This document shows, in pieces, positions 51,806-60,107 of a stretch of DNA of 64,000 nucleotides. Source of the DNA: an uncultured Flavonifractor sp. (GTDB lineage: Bacteria; Bacillota; Clostridia; Oscillospirales; Oscillospiraceae); contig NZ_CALWXV010000001.1 of the NCBI RefSeq assembly GCF_944385615.1, forward strand, positions 170,298 through 234,297, written 5' to 3'. Under the pieces are notes generated by a model that made no database searches, was not told where the DNA came from, and worked only from the letters and a program-made list of their open reading frames with translations. Within the stretch, counting starts at the first letter, position 1; every line of letters starts with the position of its first letter. The translations under genes were made by a program, and so were the position numbers.

Positions 51806-52357
51806 ATGGGAAAATCCATCGGATTACTGGAACTAAAAAGCATTCCTGTGGGAGTGGAAACCGCGGACGCGGTGCTGAAGGCCGCTCATGTAGAACTTTT
51901 AACTGCTACTCCCACTTGCCCCGGAAAATATGTTATAATTATTTGCGGCGCGGTCGGTGCGGTGAAAAGCGCCATGGAGAGCGGAAAGCAGGCAGCGGGG
52001 GTCTATCTGGTTGGCCACCATATCATCAACAATGTGCATGATTCCGTTCCCAGCGCCATTGTCGGTACGGTGGAGGTTGCCCGGACGGCTGCCATTGGAA
52101 TGATCGAGACGATGACCGCGTTGACCGCTGTTCAGGCCGGCGACATGGCCGCCAAGGCAGCCAACGTCACTCTGATGGAGATCCGCATTGCCAGAGGTCT
52201 GGGCGGCAAAGGCTTTATCCTGCTGACCGGAGAGGTCTCCTCGGTTCGTTCGGCGGTAAAAGCTGCCATGCATCAGTTGGAGGAAACAGGGGATATTACC
52301 AGCAGCTGCGTGATTCCGTCCCCTCATCCCGGCCTGATCGAGAAACTTTCCAATTAG
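51806..52357 (+). CDS. pduT: BMC-T shell protein PduT
   Basis: A 183-residue tandem-BMC shell protein. The first domain carries Cys38 in TATPTCPGKYV, the same residue number that binds a 4Fe-4S cluster at the trimer pore in Salmonella PduT. The second domain is GMIETMTALTAVQAGDMAAK ... LTGEVSSVRSAVKAA. PduT is thought to work with PduS in electron transfer across the shell, and the genes are close here. Start ATG 51806 follows AAAGAGG. Confidence 0.94.
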   Translation: MGKSIGLLELKSIPVGVETADAVLKAAHVELLTATPTCPGKYVIIICGAVGAVKSAMESGKQAAGVYLVGHHIINNVHDSVPSAIVGTVEVARTAAIGMIETMTALTAVQAGDMAAKAANVTLMEIRIARGLGGKGFILLTGEVSSVRSAVKAAMHQLEETGDITSSCVIPSPHPGLIEKLSN

Positions 52358-52370
52358 GAGGTTGTTTGCA

Positions 52371-52583
52371 ATGACTGCACAGGATTGCCCCAACTGCCAC
52401 TATCCTGCGCCCAACCGGAAGCAGGATCAGGAAAAGAAGCAAGCGCCCCAGAGCCCCTATCATATTCCGGAGCCGGAGAAAGTAGAGGAGTGCGCCCAGT
52501 GCTTCTATCAGCCCGAGGAGCAGGATCAAGAGAAGCAGAAGGAAGACGACTGCAATCAGTGCTTCTATCGGCCTGAGAAATGA
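52371..52583 (+). CDS. 70-residue protein with three CxxC repeats
   Basis: A small protein with ATG at 52371 behind TAGGAGG, 13 bases after pduT. It has three copies of the pattern acidic-C-x-x-C-x-Tyr-x-Pro: DCPNCHYPAP (Cys6/9), ECAQCFYQPE (Cys41/44) and DCNQCFYRPE (Cys61/64). The sequence between them is highly charged and Gln/Glu/Lys-rich, with no hydrophobic core, so it probably folds only around metal or by disulfides, or is intrinsically disordered. I do not recognise a family. Its position between an iron-sulfur shell protein and an AhpC-glutaredoxin fusion suggests a redox or metal role. Confidence 0.8.
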   Translation: MTAQDCPNCHYPAPNRKQDQEKKQAPQSPYHIPEPEKVEECAQCFYQPEEQDQEKQKEDDCNQCFYRPEK

Positions 52584-52590
52584 CCCTAAT

Positions 52591-52624
52591 ACCCGTCCTG
52601 CCGGAGCAATCCGGCAGGAGGGGT
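52591..52624 (+). terminator. Imperfect hairpin, possible attenuator between the CxxC gene and the peroxiredoxin
   Basis: ACCCGTCCTGCCGG and CCGGCAGGAGGGGT pair at 13 of 14 positions around AGCAAT. Only a weak T-rich tail (TTCTTATT) follows, so it would reduce rather than stop transcription, or protect an upstream mRNA end. Confidence 0.5.
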
Positions 52625-52657
52625 TCTTATTCAGTTTTAGAAAAGGATGTGAGCTGT

Positions 52658-53455
52658 GTGGAACGATTGATCGGGAAGAAAGCCCCCTGGTTTTCCATGG
52701 AGGCGCTGGCAGCGGACGGAGAACACTTTACGCGGGTCAGCCTGTCGGATTACGAAGGAAAGTGGCTGGTGCTCTTTTTCTATCCCATGGATTTCACCTT
52801 CGTCTGTCCCACAGAGCTGACTGCCTTTTCTGACAGCCGGGAGCGTTTCGCGCAGGCTGGCGCGGAGCTTCTGTGCGTGAGTACCGACAGTGTATATACT
52901 CATCTGGCATGGCAGCGGAACGGCCTGGGCAAGCTGGGTTATCCCATGGGAGCCGACCAGACCCTGAAGGTGTGCGACAGCTATGGCGTACTGCTGGAGG
53001 AGGAGGGGGTGGCCCTTCGGGGGCTGTTCCTCATTGACCCGGAGCAGAAGGTGCGCTATAGTGTGATCCATGACAACAACATCGGCCGGAACCCCGACGA
53101 GGTGCTACGGGTGTTGGCGGCGCTCCAGACCGGCGGCCTGTGTGCCGCGGGCTGGCAGGCAGGGGAGGAGACGCTCCACCCGCAGATTCCGGAGCAGCTC
53201 CCGGCTGTGGGTGCCGCCAAGGATGTGCCGGTACAGATCTATACCATGCCTACCTGTAGCTACTGCCGCAGCGTGAAGGAATTTTTGCGGGATGCCGGTG
53301 TAGCTTACCAGGAGTTCAATTTGGAGCATGACAAGGCGGGACAGGCCTTTATGAAAGACAGAGGCTACACCGGCCTGCCGGTGACCGTCATCGGCGGGGA
53401 GGAGATCGTGGGCTACGATATGCCGCGGATCAAAGCCGCTTTGGGCCTGGGCTGA
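52658..53455 (+). CDS. AhpC-type peroxiredoxin fused to glutaredoxin
   Basis: A 265-residue fusion. Residues 1-175 are a Prx1/AhpC peroxiredoxin with peroxidatic Cys in PMDFTFVCPTEL and resolving Cys in GGLCAAGWQAG. Residues 190-265 are a glutaredoxin domain with CxxC (YTMPTCSYCRSVKEFL) and the cis-Pro segment GLPVTVIGGEEIVGYD. The built-in glutaredoxin could reduce the peroxiredoxin directly. GTG start at 52658 is preferred (AAAAGGATGTGA site, and the family usually begins near ERLIGKKAP); an ATG at 52580 overlapping the previous stop would add 26 residues without family resemblance. It lies within the pdu operon, before pduU. Confidence 0.9.
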   Translation: MERLIGKKAPWFSMEALAADGEHFTRVSLSDYEGKWLVLFFYPMDFTFVCPTELTAFSDSRERFAQAGAELLCVSTDSVYTHLAWQRNGLGKLGYPMGADQTLKVCDSYGVLLEEEGVALRGLFLIDPEQKVRYSVIHDNNIGRNPDEVLRVLAALQTGGLCAAGWQAGEETLHPQIPEQLPAVGAAKDVPVQIYTMPTCSYCRSVKEFLRDAGVAYQEFNLEHDKAGQAFMKDRGYTGLPVTVIGGEEIVGYDMPRIKAALGLG

Positions 53456-53474
53456 CTGAATGAGGTGACATAGA

Positions 53475-53855
53475 ATGGACTTAATGGATTTTGGACGGGT
53501 ACAGGAAGGCAAAATGCGCATTGTGCAGGAGATGGTGCCCGGCAAACAGGTGACGCTGGCCCATATCATTGCCAGTCCCGACGAGATTATTTATCAGAAG
53601 CTGGGCTTAAATCCCAACGTGGACTATCAGCAGGCCGCCATCGGCATTTTGAGCATGACCCCCTCGGAGATTTCTGTGATCGCGGGCGATATCGCCATTA
53701 AAAGCTCCAAGGTGGAGATGGGCTTTATCGACCGCTTCAGCGGCACCTTGATTTTTACCGGGCGGATCTCCAATGTACAGACGGCCATTTCCGCCATTGT
53801 CACCTATCTGAAGAACCATTTGGGCTTTACCATCTGTGAGATTACAAGAACATGA
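53475..53855 (+). CDS. pduU: Permuted BMC shell protein PduU
   Basis: A 126-residue PduU/EutS-type shell protein with circularly permuted BMC fold and an N-terminal segment (EGKMRIVQEMVPGKQVTLAH) that forms a small beta-barrel over the pore. Further motifs: AAIGILSMTPSEISVIAGDI and GTLIFTGRISNVQTAISAIV. Start ATG 53475 follows GAGGTGAC. It is closely coupled to pduV. Confidence 0.94.
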   Translation: MDLMDFGRVQEGKMRIVQEMVPGKQVTLAHIIASPDEIIYQKLGLNPNVDYQQAAIGILSMTPSEISVIAGDIAIKSSKVEMGFIDRFSGTLIFTGRISNVQTAISAIVTYLKNHLGFTICEITRT

Positions 53856-54358
53856 AAAAGATCATTTTGATGGGCCGCAGCGAGTGCGGCAAAACCACCT
53901 TGACCCAGGCCCTGAAGGGCGATGTGATCCACTACCATAAAACCCAGTACATCAACCACTACGATGTGGTTATCGATACCCCGGGTGAGTACGCGGAAAA
54001 TGCCACGCTGGCCAAAGCGCTGGCGCTTTATACCTATGAGGCCGATGTGGTGGGGCTGCTGCTCAGCGCCACAGAGCCCTACTCGCTGTATCCCCCCTGT
54101 GTGACCGCATGCTGCAACCGGCCGGTGATCGGTATCGTGACGCAGATCGACCACGAGGGTGGAGATCCGGACCGGGCCCATAATTGGCTTGCTTTGGCGG
54201 GCTGTGATCCTATTTTCCATGTGAGCTCCTACACTGGAGAGGGGATCTGGCAGATTTTAAACTATCTGCGTGAGCCGGGAGATGTGCTGCCCTGGGACTC
54301 CAGGGAAGACGCAGAACGGCCCAGGACGGTGCAGTCCAACAAATACGGCGCCCTTTGA
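53852..54358 (+). CDS. pduV: PduV/EutP-family small GTPase-like protein
   Basis: A 168-residue P-loop protein: GRSECGKTTLTQAL (Walker A), VVIDTPGEYAEN (switch) and GIVTQIDHEGGD (the G4 TQID in place of NKxD). PduV has been linked to microcompartment movement on the cytoskeleton; EutP has acetate-kinase-like activity in one report. The start overlaps the pduU stop (ATGA). Confidence 0.92.
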   Translation: MKKIILMGRSECGKTTLTQALKGDVIHYHKTQYINHYDVVIDTPGEYAENATLAKALALYTYEADVVGLLLSATEPYSLYPPCVTACCNRPVIGIVTQIDHEGGDPDRAHNWLALAGCDPIFHVSSYTGEGIWQILNYLREPGDVLPWDSREDAERPRTVQSNKYGAL

Positions 54359-54375
54359 GGTGAGGAGGAACCTTT

Positions 54376-55302
54376 TTGGATACCCATACATTTCTTCTGA
54401 CCATGAATCGGGGGAGGTATAACCAGGACGAAGGCCTGGCGGGCAGTTCCTACTGTGTGTTTACCGCTCCGGTGGAGCTACAGGTCACCCAGGACCGCCT
54501 GTACCTGGAGGGTGAGAATCTGGTGCTGGAGTTGCTCTATGGCCTTCACGGTGATCCGGGGGCGCTTCGCCTGCGCCAGATAGGTACCAATGTGGTGCTG
54601 GAGGAATCGCCCGCCGGCGGGTTTGTCAGGTTTTTGGAGGATAAGCAAGTCAAGTACATCGGCCAGCTCATTATGTATGCCCTGCAATTTAAGATACAGG
54701 ATCTGTCTGCCTATATATCCGGCTGTGCCGGGGCCATGAAAACGTTGGAGGATGCGCTGGACAACCGGCTGGACAACAGCGGCACGTATCAGCTGCTGGA
54801 TTTTCGCCGCAGCTATACCCAGTGCGGCAACATGGTCATTGCAGTAAAGGAGATCCTGGCCCATATTGATAAGGGCTATTATCCCATGCAGATGCAGAAC
54901 AGCTATGTGCTCCAAGGACAGGTCATGCTGGAATTTGAGTTTCTGGAAGAACGGTATGAGCTGACCAAGAACACGGTCATCAAGGACTTTGATACCTATA
55001 CCTCCATCGTCAACAATAACATCAACCGAAGCGCCCGCCTGCTGAGCCTCATCTCTCTGGGCGGAGTGACCTTAAACTTCCTGTTTGGGGGCCTGTTGGC
55101 AGTTAACCCCATTCTAGGTGTGGTGGGCGGCCTGGCCATTGGCGGCCTGTCCGTTGGCGCCAGTATGATGTATCGCACCAACAAGCGGATGGAGCAGCCG
55201 CTGGAGCCTGGCCGCCGCCGTCATGCGTTGGGCTTTCATCGAAAGAGACTGACAGCGGAGGAGCCGGTTCAAATGGTGGAAGTGAAACAGAAAGAGGAAT
55301 AA
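54376..55302 (+). CDS. Two-helix membrane-anchored protein of unknown function at the end of the pdu operon
   Basis: A 308-residue protein with TTG start at 54376 behind TGAGGAGGAA, 17 bases after pduV. Residues 1-210 are soluble; a helical region (MKTLEDALDNRLDNSGTYQL, FEFLEERYELTKNTVIKDFD) leads to two adjacent hydrophobic helices at about 220-262 (LLSLISLGGVTLNFLFGGLL, ILGVVGGLAIGGLSVGASMM), then a basic tail (PGRRRHALGFHRKR). The layout recalls CorA-like proteins (coiled helices then two C-terminal spans) but the GMN signature is absent. No family is recognised. Position suggests a role at the membrane for the microcompartment, which is inference. Confidence 0.75.
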   Translation: MDTHTFLLTMNRGRYNQDEGLAGSSYCVFTAPVELQVTQDRLYLEGENLVLELLYGLHGDPGALRLRQIGTNVVLEESPAGGFVRFLEDKQVKYIGQLIMYALQFKIQDLSAYISGCAGAMKTLEDALDNRLDNSGTYQLLDFRRSYTQCGNMVIAVKEILAHIDKGYYPMQMQNSYVLQGQVMLEFEFLEERYELTKNTVIKDFDTYTSIVNNNINRSARLLSLISLGGVTLNFLFGGLLAVNPILGVVGGLAIGGLSVGASMMYRTNKRMEQPLEPGRRRHALGFHRKRLTAEEPVQMVEVKQKEE

Positions 55303-55318
55303 GCAAAGAAGGCAATCT

Positions 55319-55341
55319 GCCGCCGCAGCATTCTGCGGCGG
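55319..55341 (+). terminator. Probable terminator of the pdu operon
   Basis: CCGCCGCAG CATT CTGCGGCGG, followed by TATCTTATCTTT; a strong stem with a moderate U-rich tail. Confidence 0.75.
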
Positions 55342-55393
55342 TATCTTATCTTTGTGGGAAAAGAAAACATCAAACCAGTGAGGTGGGGAGGAA

Positions 55394-56752
55394 ATGGAAC
55401 GTTTTTTTGCGGTAAAAGCCAGGGGCAGCACGGTTAAACGGGAGATCATAGGCGGCATTACCACGTTTTTTGCCATGGCCTATATTATTTTTGTCAACCC
55501 GAATACACTGTGCGCCAATGTAGGCACGGCGGGGGAGCCCTTTTTTCCCGCAATGCCGGAGGAACTGTGGGGACCGGTCCTGGCGGCCACCTGCGTATCC
55601 GCCGCCATTGGCTGCTTTCTGACCGGACTGCTGGCAAATGTCCCATTCGCACAGGCGCCTGGTATGGGGCTGAACGCCTTTTTTACTTACACGGTCTGTC
55701 TGGGGATGGGCTACACCTGGCAGGAGGGACTGGCTATCGTTCTGTTGAGCGGGCTTCTTTTTCTGATCATCGCCGTCTCTCCGCTGCGGAAAAAACTGAT
55801 CCACTCCATTCCTGATTTTCTGAAACATGCCATCTCAGCGGGTATCGGTCTGTTTATCGCCTTTATCGGCCTCTTGAATGTGGGGCTGATCTCCATCGGC
55901 GGCGCGGTGCCTGCGTTGCAGCTGTCCATGCTGGTGGATGGGCAGCGGGTCTGGAATACCCAGGGACTGTTGACCCTGATCGGCTTGCTGCTGACCGCTA
56001 TTTTGATGGCCTTCCGGGTGAAGGGAGCGGTTGTCATCGGCATTGTTGTCACGACCCTGCTGGGATTGCCCATTGGGGTGACACAGCTGCCTGAGACGGT
56101 GACGATGGAGCATGTGACCCTGGCCCCTGTGCTCTTCCAGATGGACCTGGGCGGGGTGCTGGTCAAAGGATTTCTGCCTCTGCTGACAGCGGTCATCAGC
56201 TTTGCCATTGTGGACTGTTTTGATACTCTGGGCGCCCTTGTGGGTCTGTCCTCCAACGCAGGGTTGGAGGATCAGGATGGAAGGGGAGACCGTGCCCTGA
56301 TCGCGGACGCTATGGCCACCTGCTGTGGCGCCTGCATCGGCACGTCCACCGTTACCACCTTCGCCGAGTCCTCTACCGGCATCGCGGAGGGGGCCCGGAC
56401 CGGCCTGAGCTCCATGGTGGTGGGAGTACTGTTCCTGTTCTCTGTGTTTCTGGCCCCGGTGGCAGGGATCATTCCCGCCGCCGCCACAGCCCCCGCTCTG
56501 ATTATTGTAGGCGTGCTGACCATGCGCAGCGCTGTGTCCATTCCCTGGGATGACATGGAGTGTGCGGTCCCTGCCTTTTTGACCATTGCGGTCATGCCCT
56601 TTGCCTACTCCATTTCAGATGGAATTGCCTTTGGCTTTATCAGCTTCAGCCTGATTAAGCTGGTCAGAGGAAAGGGGCGGGAAGTGCCTCTCCTCACCTA
56701 TGGAATCTCCCTGCTGTTTATCCTGAAATATGTGCTGGGGAATCTGGGCTAG
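55394..56752 (+). CDS. NCS2/AzgA-family purine permease
   Basis: A 452-residue membrane transporter of the AzgA-like branch, importing hypoxanthine, adenine or guanine with protons. The opening (STVKREIIGGITTFFAMAYI, FVNPNTL) and QAPGMGLNAFFTYTVCLGMG are AzgA signatures, and the substrate-site region FAIVDCFDTLGALVGLSS is conserved. Start ATG 55394 follows GGGGAGG. It lies after the pdu terminator; any functional link to the diol system is unclear. It may be co-transcribed with nothing else. Confidence 0.92.
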   Translation: MERFFAVKARGSTVKREIIGGITTFFAMAYIIFVNPNTLCANVGTAGEPFFPAMPEELWGPVLAATCVSAAIGCFLTGLLANVPFAQAPGMGLNAFFTYTVCLGMGYTWQEGLAIVLLSGLLFLIIAVSPLRKKLIHSIPDFLKHAISAGIGLFIAFIGLLNVGLISIGGAVPALQLSMLVDGQRVWNTQGLLTLIGLLLTAILMAFRVKGAVVIGIVVTTLLGLPIGVTQLPETVTMEHVTLAPVLFQMDLGGVLVKGFLPLLTAVISFAIVDCFDTLGALVGLSSNAGLEDQDGRGDRALIADAMATCCGACIGTSTVTTFAESSTGIAEGARTGLSSMVVGVLFLFSVFLAPVAGIIPAAATAPALIIVGVLTMRSAVSIPWDDMECAVPAFLTIAVMPFAYSISDGIAFGFISFSLIKLVRGKGREVPLLTYGISLLFILKYVLGNLG

Positions 56753-56866
56753 GATACTTTTTTGCTGTCAGATAGACATTTTGAGAAAAAGTAAACAGAA
56801 CAAAAGCCCGGGGAGGGGTGGCGAATGTTGTATTTTGCCCAAAAGGTGCCTTTTGTTTGTCTGTAC

Positions 56867-56895
56867 TTGTTTTGGCAAAAAATGTGTGCTAACAT
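56867..56895 (+). promoter_or_regulatory. Candidate promoter of fucO
   Basis: TTGTTT (56867-56872) and TAACAT (56890-56895) with a 17-base spacer; the -10 is preceded by TGTGC, an extended -10-like TG. The 196-bp gap 56753-56948 shows no other feature. Confidence 0.5.
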
Positions 56896-56948
56896 GACGC
56901 TGAATCACAGAGCGTTTTTGCGCACGATATGGAAAGGAGATCATTTTT

Positions 56949-58097
56949 ATGGCCAGCCGTATTGTCCTCAATCCAATTTCTTATCATGGAAAAGGCGCAA
57001 TTGAACAGATCGTTCCGGAGCTTTCCACCCGTGGATACAAGAAGGCCCTGGTATGCACGGACCCTGATCTGATCCGCTTTGGCGTGGCCGCCAAGGTAAC
57101 GGATCTGCTGGATCAGGCGGGTTTTGCCTATGATATCTTTTCTGAGATCAAAGCCAACCCCACCATTGAAAACGTACAGGCCGGCGTAGCGGCTTATCAG
57201 GCCTCCGGCGCGGATTGTATCGTTGCCATTGGCGGCGGGTCTGCCATGGACACCGCGAAAGCCATCGGCATTATCGTCAACAATCCTGAATTTGCGGATG
57301 TAAGATCGCTGGAAGGCGTGGCCCCCACCAAGAAACACGCTGTGTTTACCATTGCGGTGCCCACTACCGCCGGTACCGCCGCCGAGGTCACCATCAACTA
57401 CGTCATTACCGATGTGGAGAAAAAGCGGAAATTTGTGTGTGTGGACACCAACGATATTCCTGAGGTCGCCGTAGTAGACCCGGACATGATGTCCTCCATG
57501 CCCAAGGGCCTGACTGCCGCCACCGGTATGGACGCCCTGACCCACGCCATTGAAGGCTATATTACCAAAGGCGCCTGCGCTATTTCGGATATGTTCCATC
57601 TGGAGGCCATCCGCCTGATCTCCCAGCATCTGCGGGGAGCGGTGGATAATACGCCTGAGGGCAGAGAGGGAATGGCACTGGGGCAGTATATTGCCGGTAT
57701 GGGCTTTTCCAATGTGGGCCTGGGTATTGTCCATTCCATGGCCCATGGTCTGTCGGCTCTGTATGACACGCCTCACGGCGTGGCCTGCGCGATCCTGCTG
57801 CCCACCGGCTTGGAGTACAATGCGGAGTATACCGGCGAGCGGTATCGGGCTGTGGGCAAAGCCATGGGCGTAGAGGGGATTGACACGATGCCCCTGGAGC
57901 AGGCCCGGGCGGCTACCATTGCCGCAGTCAAGCAGCTGTCCGCCGATGTGGGGATTCCTGCGGACCTGAAGGGCATTCTGAAAGAGGAAGATGTACATTT
58001 CTTGGCGGAGTCTGCCTTTGCCGACGCCTGCTGCCCCGGCAATCCCAGAGATACCAGTGTGGAAGAGATCGAGGCACTTTATCGGAGCCTGATGTAA
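56949..58097 (+). CDS. fucO: Lactaldehyde reductase / 1,2-propanediol oxidoreductase
   Basis: A 382-residue group III iron-dependent alcohol dehydrogenase that interconverts lactaldehyde and (S)-1,2-propanediol, the last step of anaerobic fucose or rhamnose use. Compared from memory with E. coli FucO, long stretches are nearly identical: NNPEFADVRSLEGVAPTKK, TTAGTAAEVTINYVITD, EKKRKFVCVDTNDIPEVA, HAIEGYITKGA and GQYIAGMGFSNVGLGIVHSM. Iron ligands are the Asp and His residues around DALTHAIEGY and VHSMAHGLSALYDTPHG. Start ATG 56949 follows AAAGGAG. It supplies or consumes propanediol for the pdu system nearby. A 1,3-propanediol dehydrogenase role is possible but less likely. Confidence 0.92.
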   Translation: MASRIVLNPISYHGKGAIEQIVPELSTRGYKKALVCTDPDLIRFGVAAKVTDLLDQAGFAYDIFSEIKANPTIENVQAGVAAYQASGADCIVAIGGGSAMDTAKAIGIIVNNPEFADVRSLEGVAPTKKHAVFTIAVPTTAGTAAEVTINYVITDVEKKRKFVCVDTNDIPEVAVVDPDMMSSMPKGLTAATGMDALTHAIEGYITKGACAISDMFHLEAIRLISQHLRGAVDNTPEGREGMALGQYIAGMGFSNVGLGIVHSMAHGLSALYDTPHGVACAILLPTGLEYNAEYTGERYRAVGKAMGVEGIDTMPLEQARAATIAAVKQLSADVGIPADLKGILKEEDVHFLAESAFADACCPGNPRDTSVEEIEALYRSLM

Positions 58098-58108
58098 TAT
58101 TTGCAAAA

Positions 58109-58140
58109 AAGGGGGGTGTCGCAAAACGCGACACCCCCTT
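58109..58140 (-). terminator. Hairpin 1 between fucO and glpK
   Basis: GGGGGTGTCGC and GCGACACCCCC around AAAAC. The T-run (six T) follows on the minus strand, so it works best for transcripts coming from glpK. Confidence 0.75.
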
Positions 58141-58144
58141 AATA

Positions 58145-58179
58145 CTGTCAAAAAAGTGGCTTTGCAGCTTTTTTGACAG
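58145..58179. terminator. Hairpin 2 between fucO and glpK
   Basis: CTGTCAAAAAAG and CTTTTTTGACAG are perfect 12-bp inverted arms around an 11-base loop; A-run and T-run lie within the stem, so it can act in either direction. Confidence 0.6.
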
Positions 58180-58186
58180 TCACAGA

Positions 58187-58212
58187 GGCGGCATTCCATT
58201 TGGAATGCCGCC
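58187..58212 (-). terminator. Hairpin 3 downstream of glpK
   Basis: GGCGGCATTCCA and TGGAATGCCGCC, 12-bp perfect arms with only two bases between them; no clear T-run. Confidence 0.5.
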
Positions 58213-58249
58213 TTCTGCATCATAGAGAAATCAGAATAGCGCGGCAGAC

Positions 58250-59734
58250 TTATCGGCTCCAGTCCCGGCTGCGTCCCACCGCTTTGTGCCAACCGGCCAT
58301 CAGGCGTTCCCGCTCGGCAGCCTCCATACGGGGTGCGAAGTTAGTGTCGCACATCCAGAGGTTGCGAATCTCATCGGTATCCTTCCAGACCTGCGTGGCC
58401 AGACCGGCCAGATAGGCCGCGCCCAAAGCGGTGGTCTCCCGGATGGCGGGACGGCGCACCTCGCGGTCGATGATATCCGCCTGGAATTGCATCAGGAACT
58501 GATCCCGGCTGGCGCCGCCGTCGGCCTTCAGCTGGGTGAGGGGAACGCCGGTATCCGACTCCATAGCGTGGACCAGATCGGCGACCTGATAGGCGATAGA
58601 TTCCTGAGCGGCCCGGATGATGTGCTCCCGCCGGGTGCCTCGGGTCAGGCCCACCAAAACGCCCCGGGCGTACATATCCCAATAGGGAGCGCCAAGGCCG
58701 GTGAAGGCGGGCACCAGGTAGACACCGCCGTTGTCGGGCACCTTCTGGGCGTAATACTCCGCGTCACGGCTTTCGGTGAAGAAACGCATCTCATCCCGCA
58801 GCCACTGAATCACCGCGCCGCCTACAAAGACCGAGCCCTCCAGGGCGTACTGAACGGTGCCGTTCCGGCCCACAGCGATGGTGGTAATCAGCCCGTTGTG
58901 GCTTTCGCAAGGAGTTGAGCCGGTGTTCATCAGCAGGAAGCAACCGGTACCATACGTATTTTTGGCGTCGCCGGCCTCAAAGCAGGTCTGGCCGAAGAGG
59001 GCGGCCTGCTGGTCGCCGGCGATACCGGAAATGGGCACCTTTACGCCCTGAATTTCCGTATAGCCGTACACCTCGCTGGAGGAGCGGACTTCCGGCAGCA
59101 TGGCCTTGGGAATATCCAGCGCCTCAAGCATGGTGTCGTCCCAGCAGAGACGGTGGATATCATAGAGCATGGTACGGGAGGCGTTGGTCACGTCGGTAAC
59201 GTGGACCGCGCCGCCGGTCAACTTCCACAGCAGCCAGGTGTCCACCGTTCCGAAGAGGATCTCCCCCCGGCGGGCCCGCTCCCGGGCACCATCCACATGA
59301 TCCAGGATCCATTTGATTTTGGTGCCGGAGAAATAGGCGTCGGGAACCAGGCCGGTGGTTTTGCGGATATGATCCCCCAGTCCCTGCTCCAGCAGAGCGT
59401 CTACGATGCCGGCGGTACGGCGGCACTGCCACACAATGGCGTTGCAGATGGGGCGGCCGGTCTTGCGGTCCCAGAGGATGGTGGTCTCACGCTGATTGGT
59501 GATGCCAATGGCGGCAATGTCGGCGGGATTTACGCCGGACTGGGCGATCACCTCCATCATGACCGCGTACTGGGAGGACCAGATTTCCATGGCGTCGTGT
59601 TCTACCCACCCTTCCTGGGGGTAGATCTGGGTGAATTCCTTCTGACTGATGCCGATGATGTTTTGTTCCCCATCAAAGAGGATGGCGCGGGAACTGGTGG
59701 TACCCTGATCCAGGGAGAGGACGTACTTTTCCAT
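58250..59734 (-). CDS. glpK: Glycerol kinase
   Basis: GlpK phosphorylates glycerol to glycerol-3-phosphate. The 494-residue FGGY kinase begins [17 protein letters not shown]; other signatures are GVTNQRE-type [26 protein letters not shown]-type [11 protein letters not shown], and the C-terminal FGGY segment [20 protein letters not shown]. Start ATG 59734 follows GGGAGG. It is the last gene of the glp operon. Confidence 0.96.
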   Translation of the reverse strand: MEKYVLSLDQGTTSSRAILFDGEQNIIGISQKEFTQIYPQEGWVEHDAMEIWSSQYAVMMEVIAQSGVNPADIAAIGITNQRETTILWDRKTGRPICNAIVWQCRRTAGIVDALLEQGLGDHIRKTTGLVPDAYFSGTKIKWILDHVDGARERARRGEILFGTVDTWLLWKLTGGAVHVTDVTNASRTMLYDIHRLCWDDTMLEALDIPKAMLPEVRSSSEVYGYTEIQGVKVPISGIAGDQQAALFGQTCFEAGDAKNTYGTGCFLLMNTGSTPCESHNGLITTIAVGRNGTVQYALEGSVFVGGAVIQWLRDEMRFFTESRDAEYYAQKVPDNGGVYLVPAFTGLGAPYWDMYARGVLVGLTRGTRREHIIRAAQESIAYQVADLVHAMESDTGVPLTQLKADGGASRDQFLMQFQADIIDREVRRPAIRETTALGAAYLAGLATQVWKDTDEIRNLWMCDTNFAPRMEAAERERLMAGWHKAVGRSRDWSR

Positions 59735-59762
59735 AATAAAACCTCCCAATATGCCACCGCGT

Positions 59763-60107
59763 TTACAGATCGCGTGTGGCGATAAAATGGACGCCGGTGC
59801 CGCAGATATTCGGCACCACAACATCTCCCGTATGTACGGGCGCGGTCAGTTTTACACCATCCAGGCAACGGACCGCCTGCAGGATCAATTCTTTCGGAAT
59901 AGGGGCACTGGTTTTGACCGGACAGCGGGGATGGGCTCCGCCGCTGCATTGGACGGTGGAGGTGACCACCCGTGTGGGATGGGTCAGCTCTATTTTACCA
60001 TATTCTTCGCCTCTTGGACAGCCATTTCCGGTCACCTTATAGTCATTTGTTTCGTCCACCTTCAGATGGCAGCCTTTGGGGCAGACAATGCAGATCAGCT
60101 CTTTCAT
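59763..60107 (-). CDS. DUF1667 protein, glycerol-3-phosphate oxidation accessory
   Basis: A 114-residue protein with Cys-rich motifs ([24 protein letters not shown] and a [13 protein letters not shown] segment) typical of DUF1667. In Clostridia it follows an FAD oxidoreductase pair and is presumed to be an iron-sulfur or redox partner of the glycerol-3-phosphate dehydrogenase. Its start overlaps the upstream gene stop (ATGA). Confidence 0.88.
   Translation of the reverse strand: MKELICIVCPKGCHLKVDETNDYKVTGNGCPRGEEYGKIELTHPTRVVTSTVQCSGGAHPRCPVKTSAPIPKELILQAVRCLDGVKLTAPVHTGDVVVPNICGTGVHFIATRDL

Noticed and set aside
56949-58097. 1,3-propanediol dehydrogenase (DhaT) as the identity of the alcohol dehydrogenase
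   Set aside because: The segments NNPEFADVRSLEG and TINYVITD...KRKFVCVD are those of FucO; DhaT remains only a lesser possibility.
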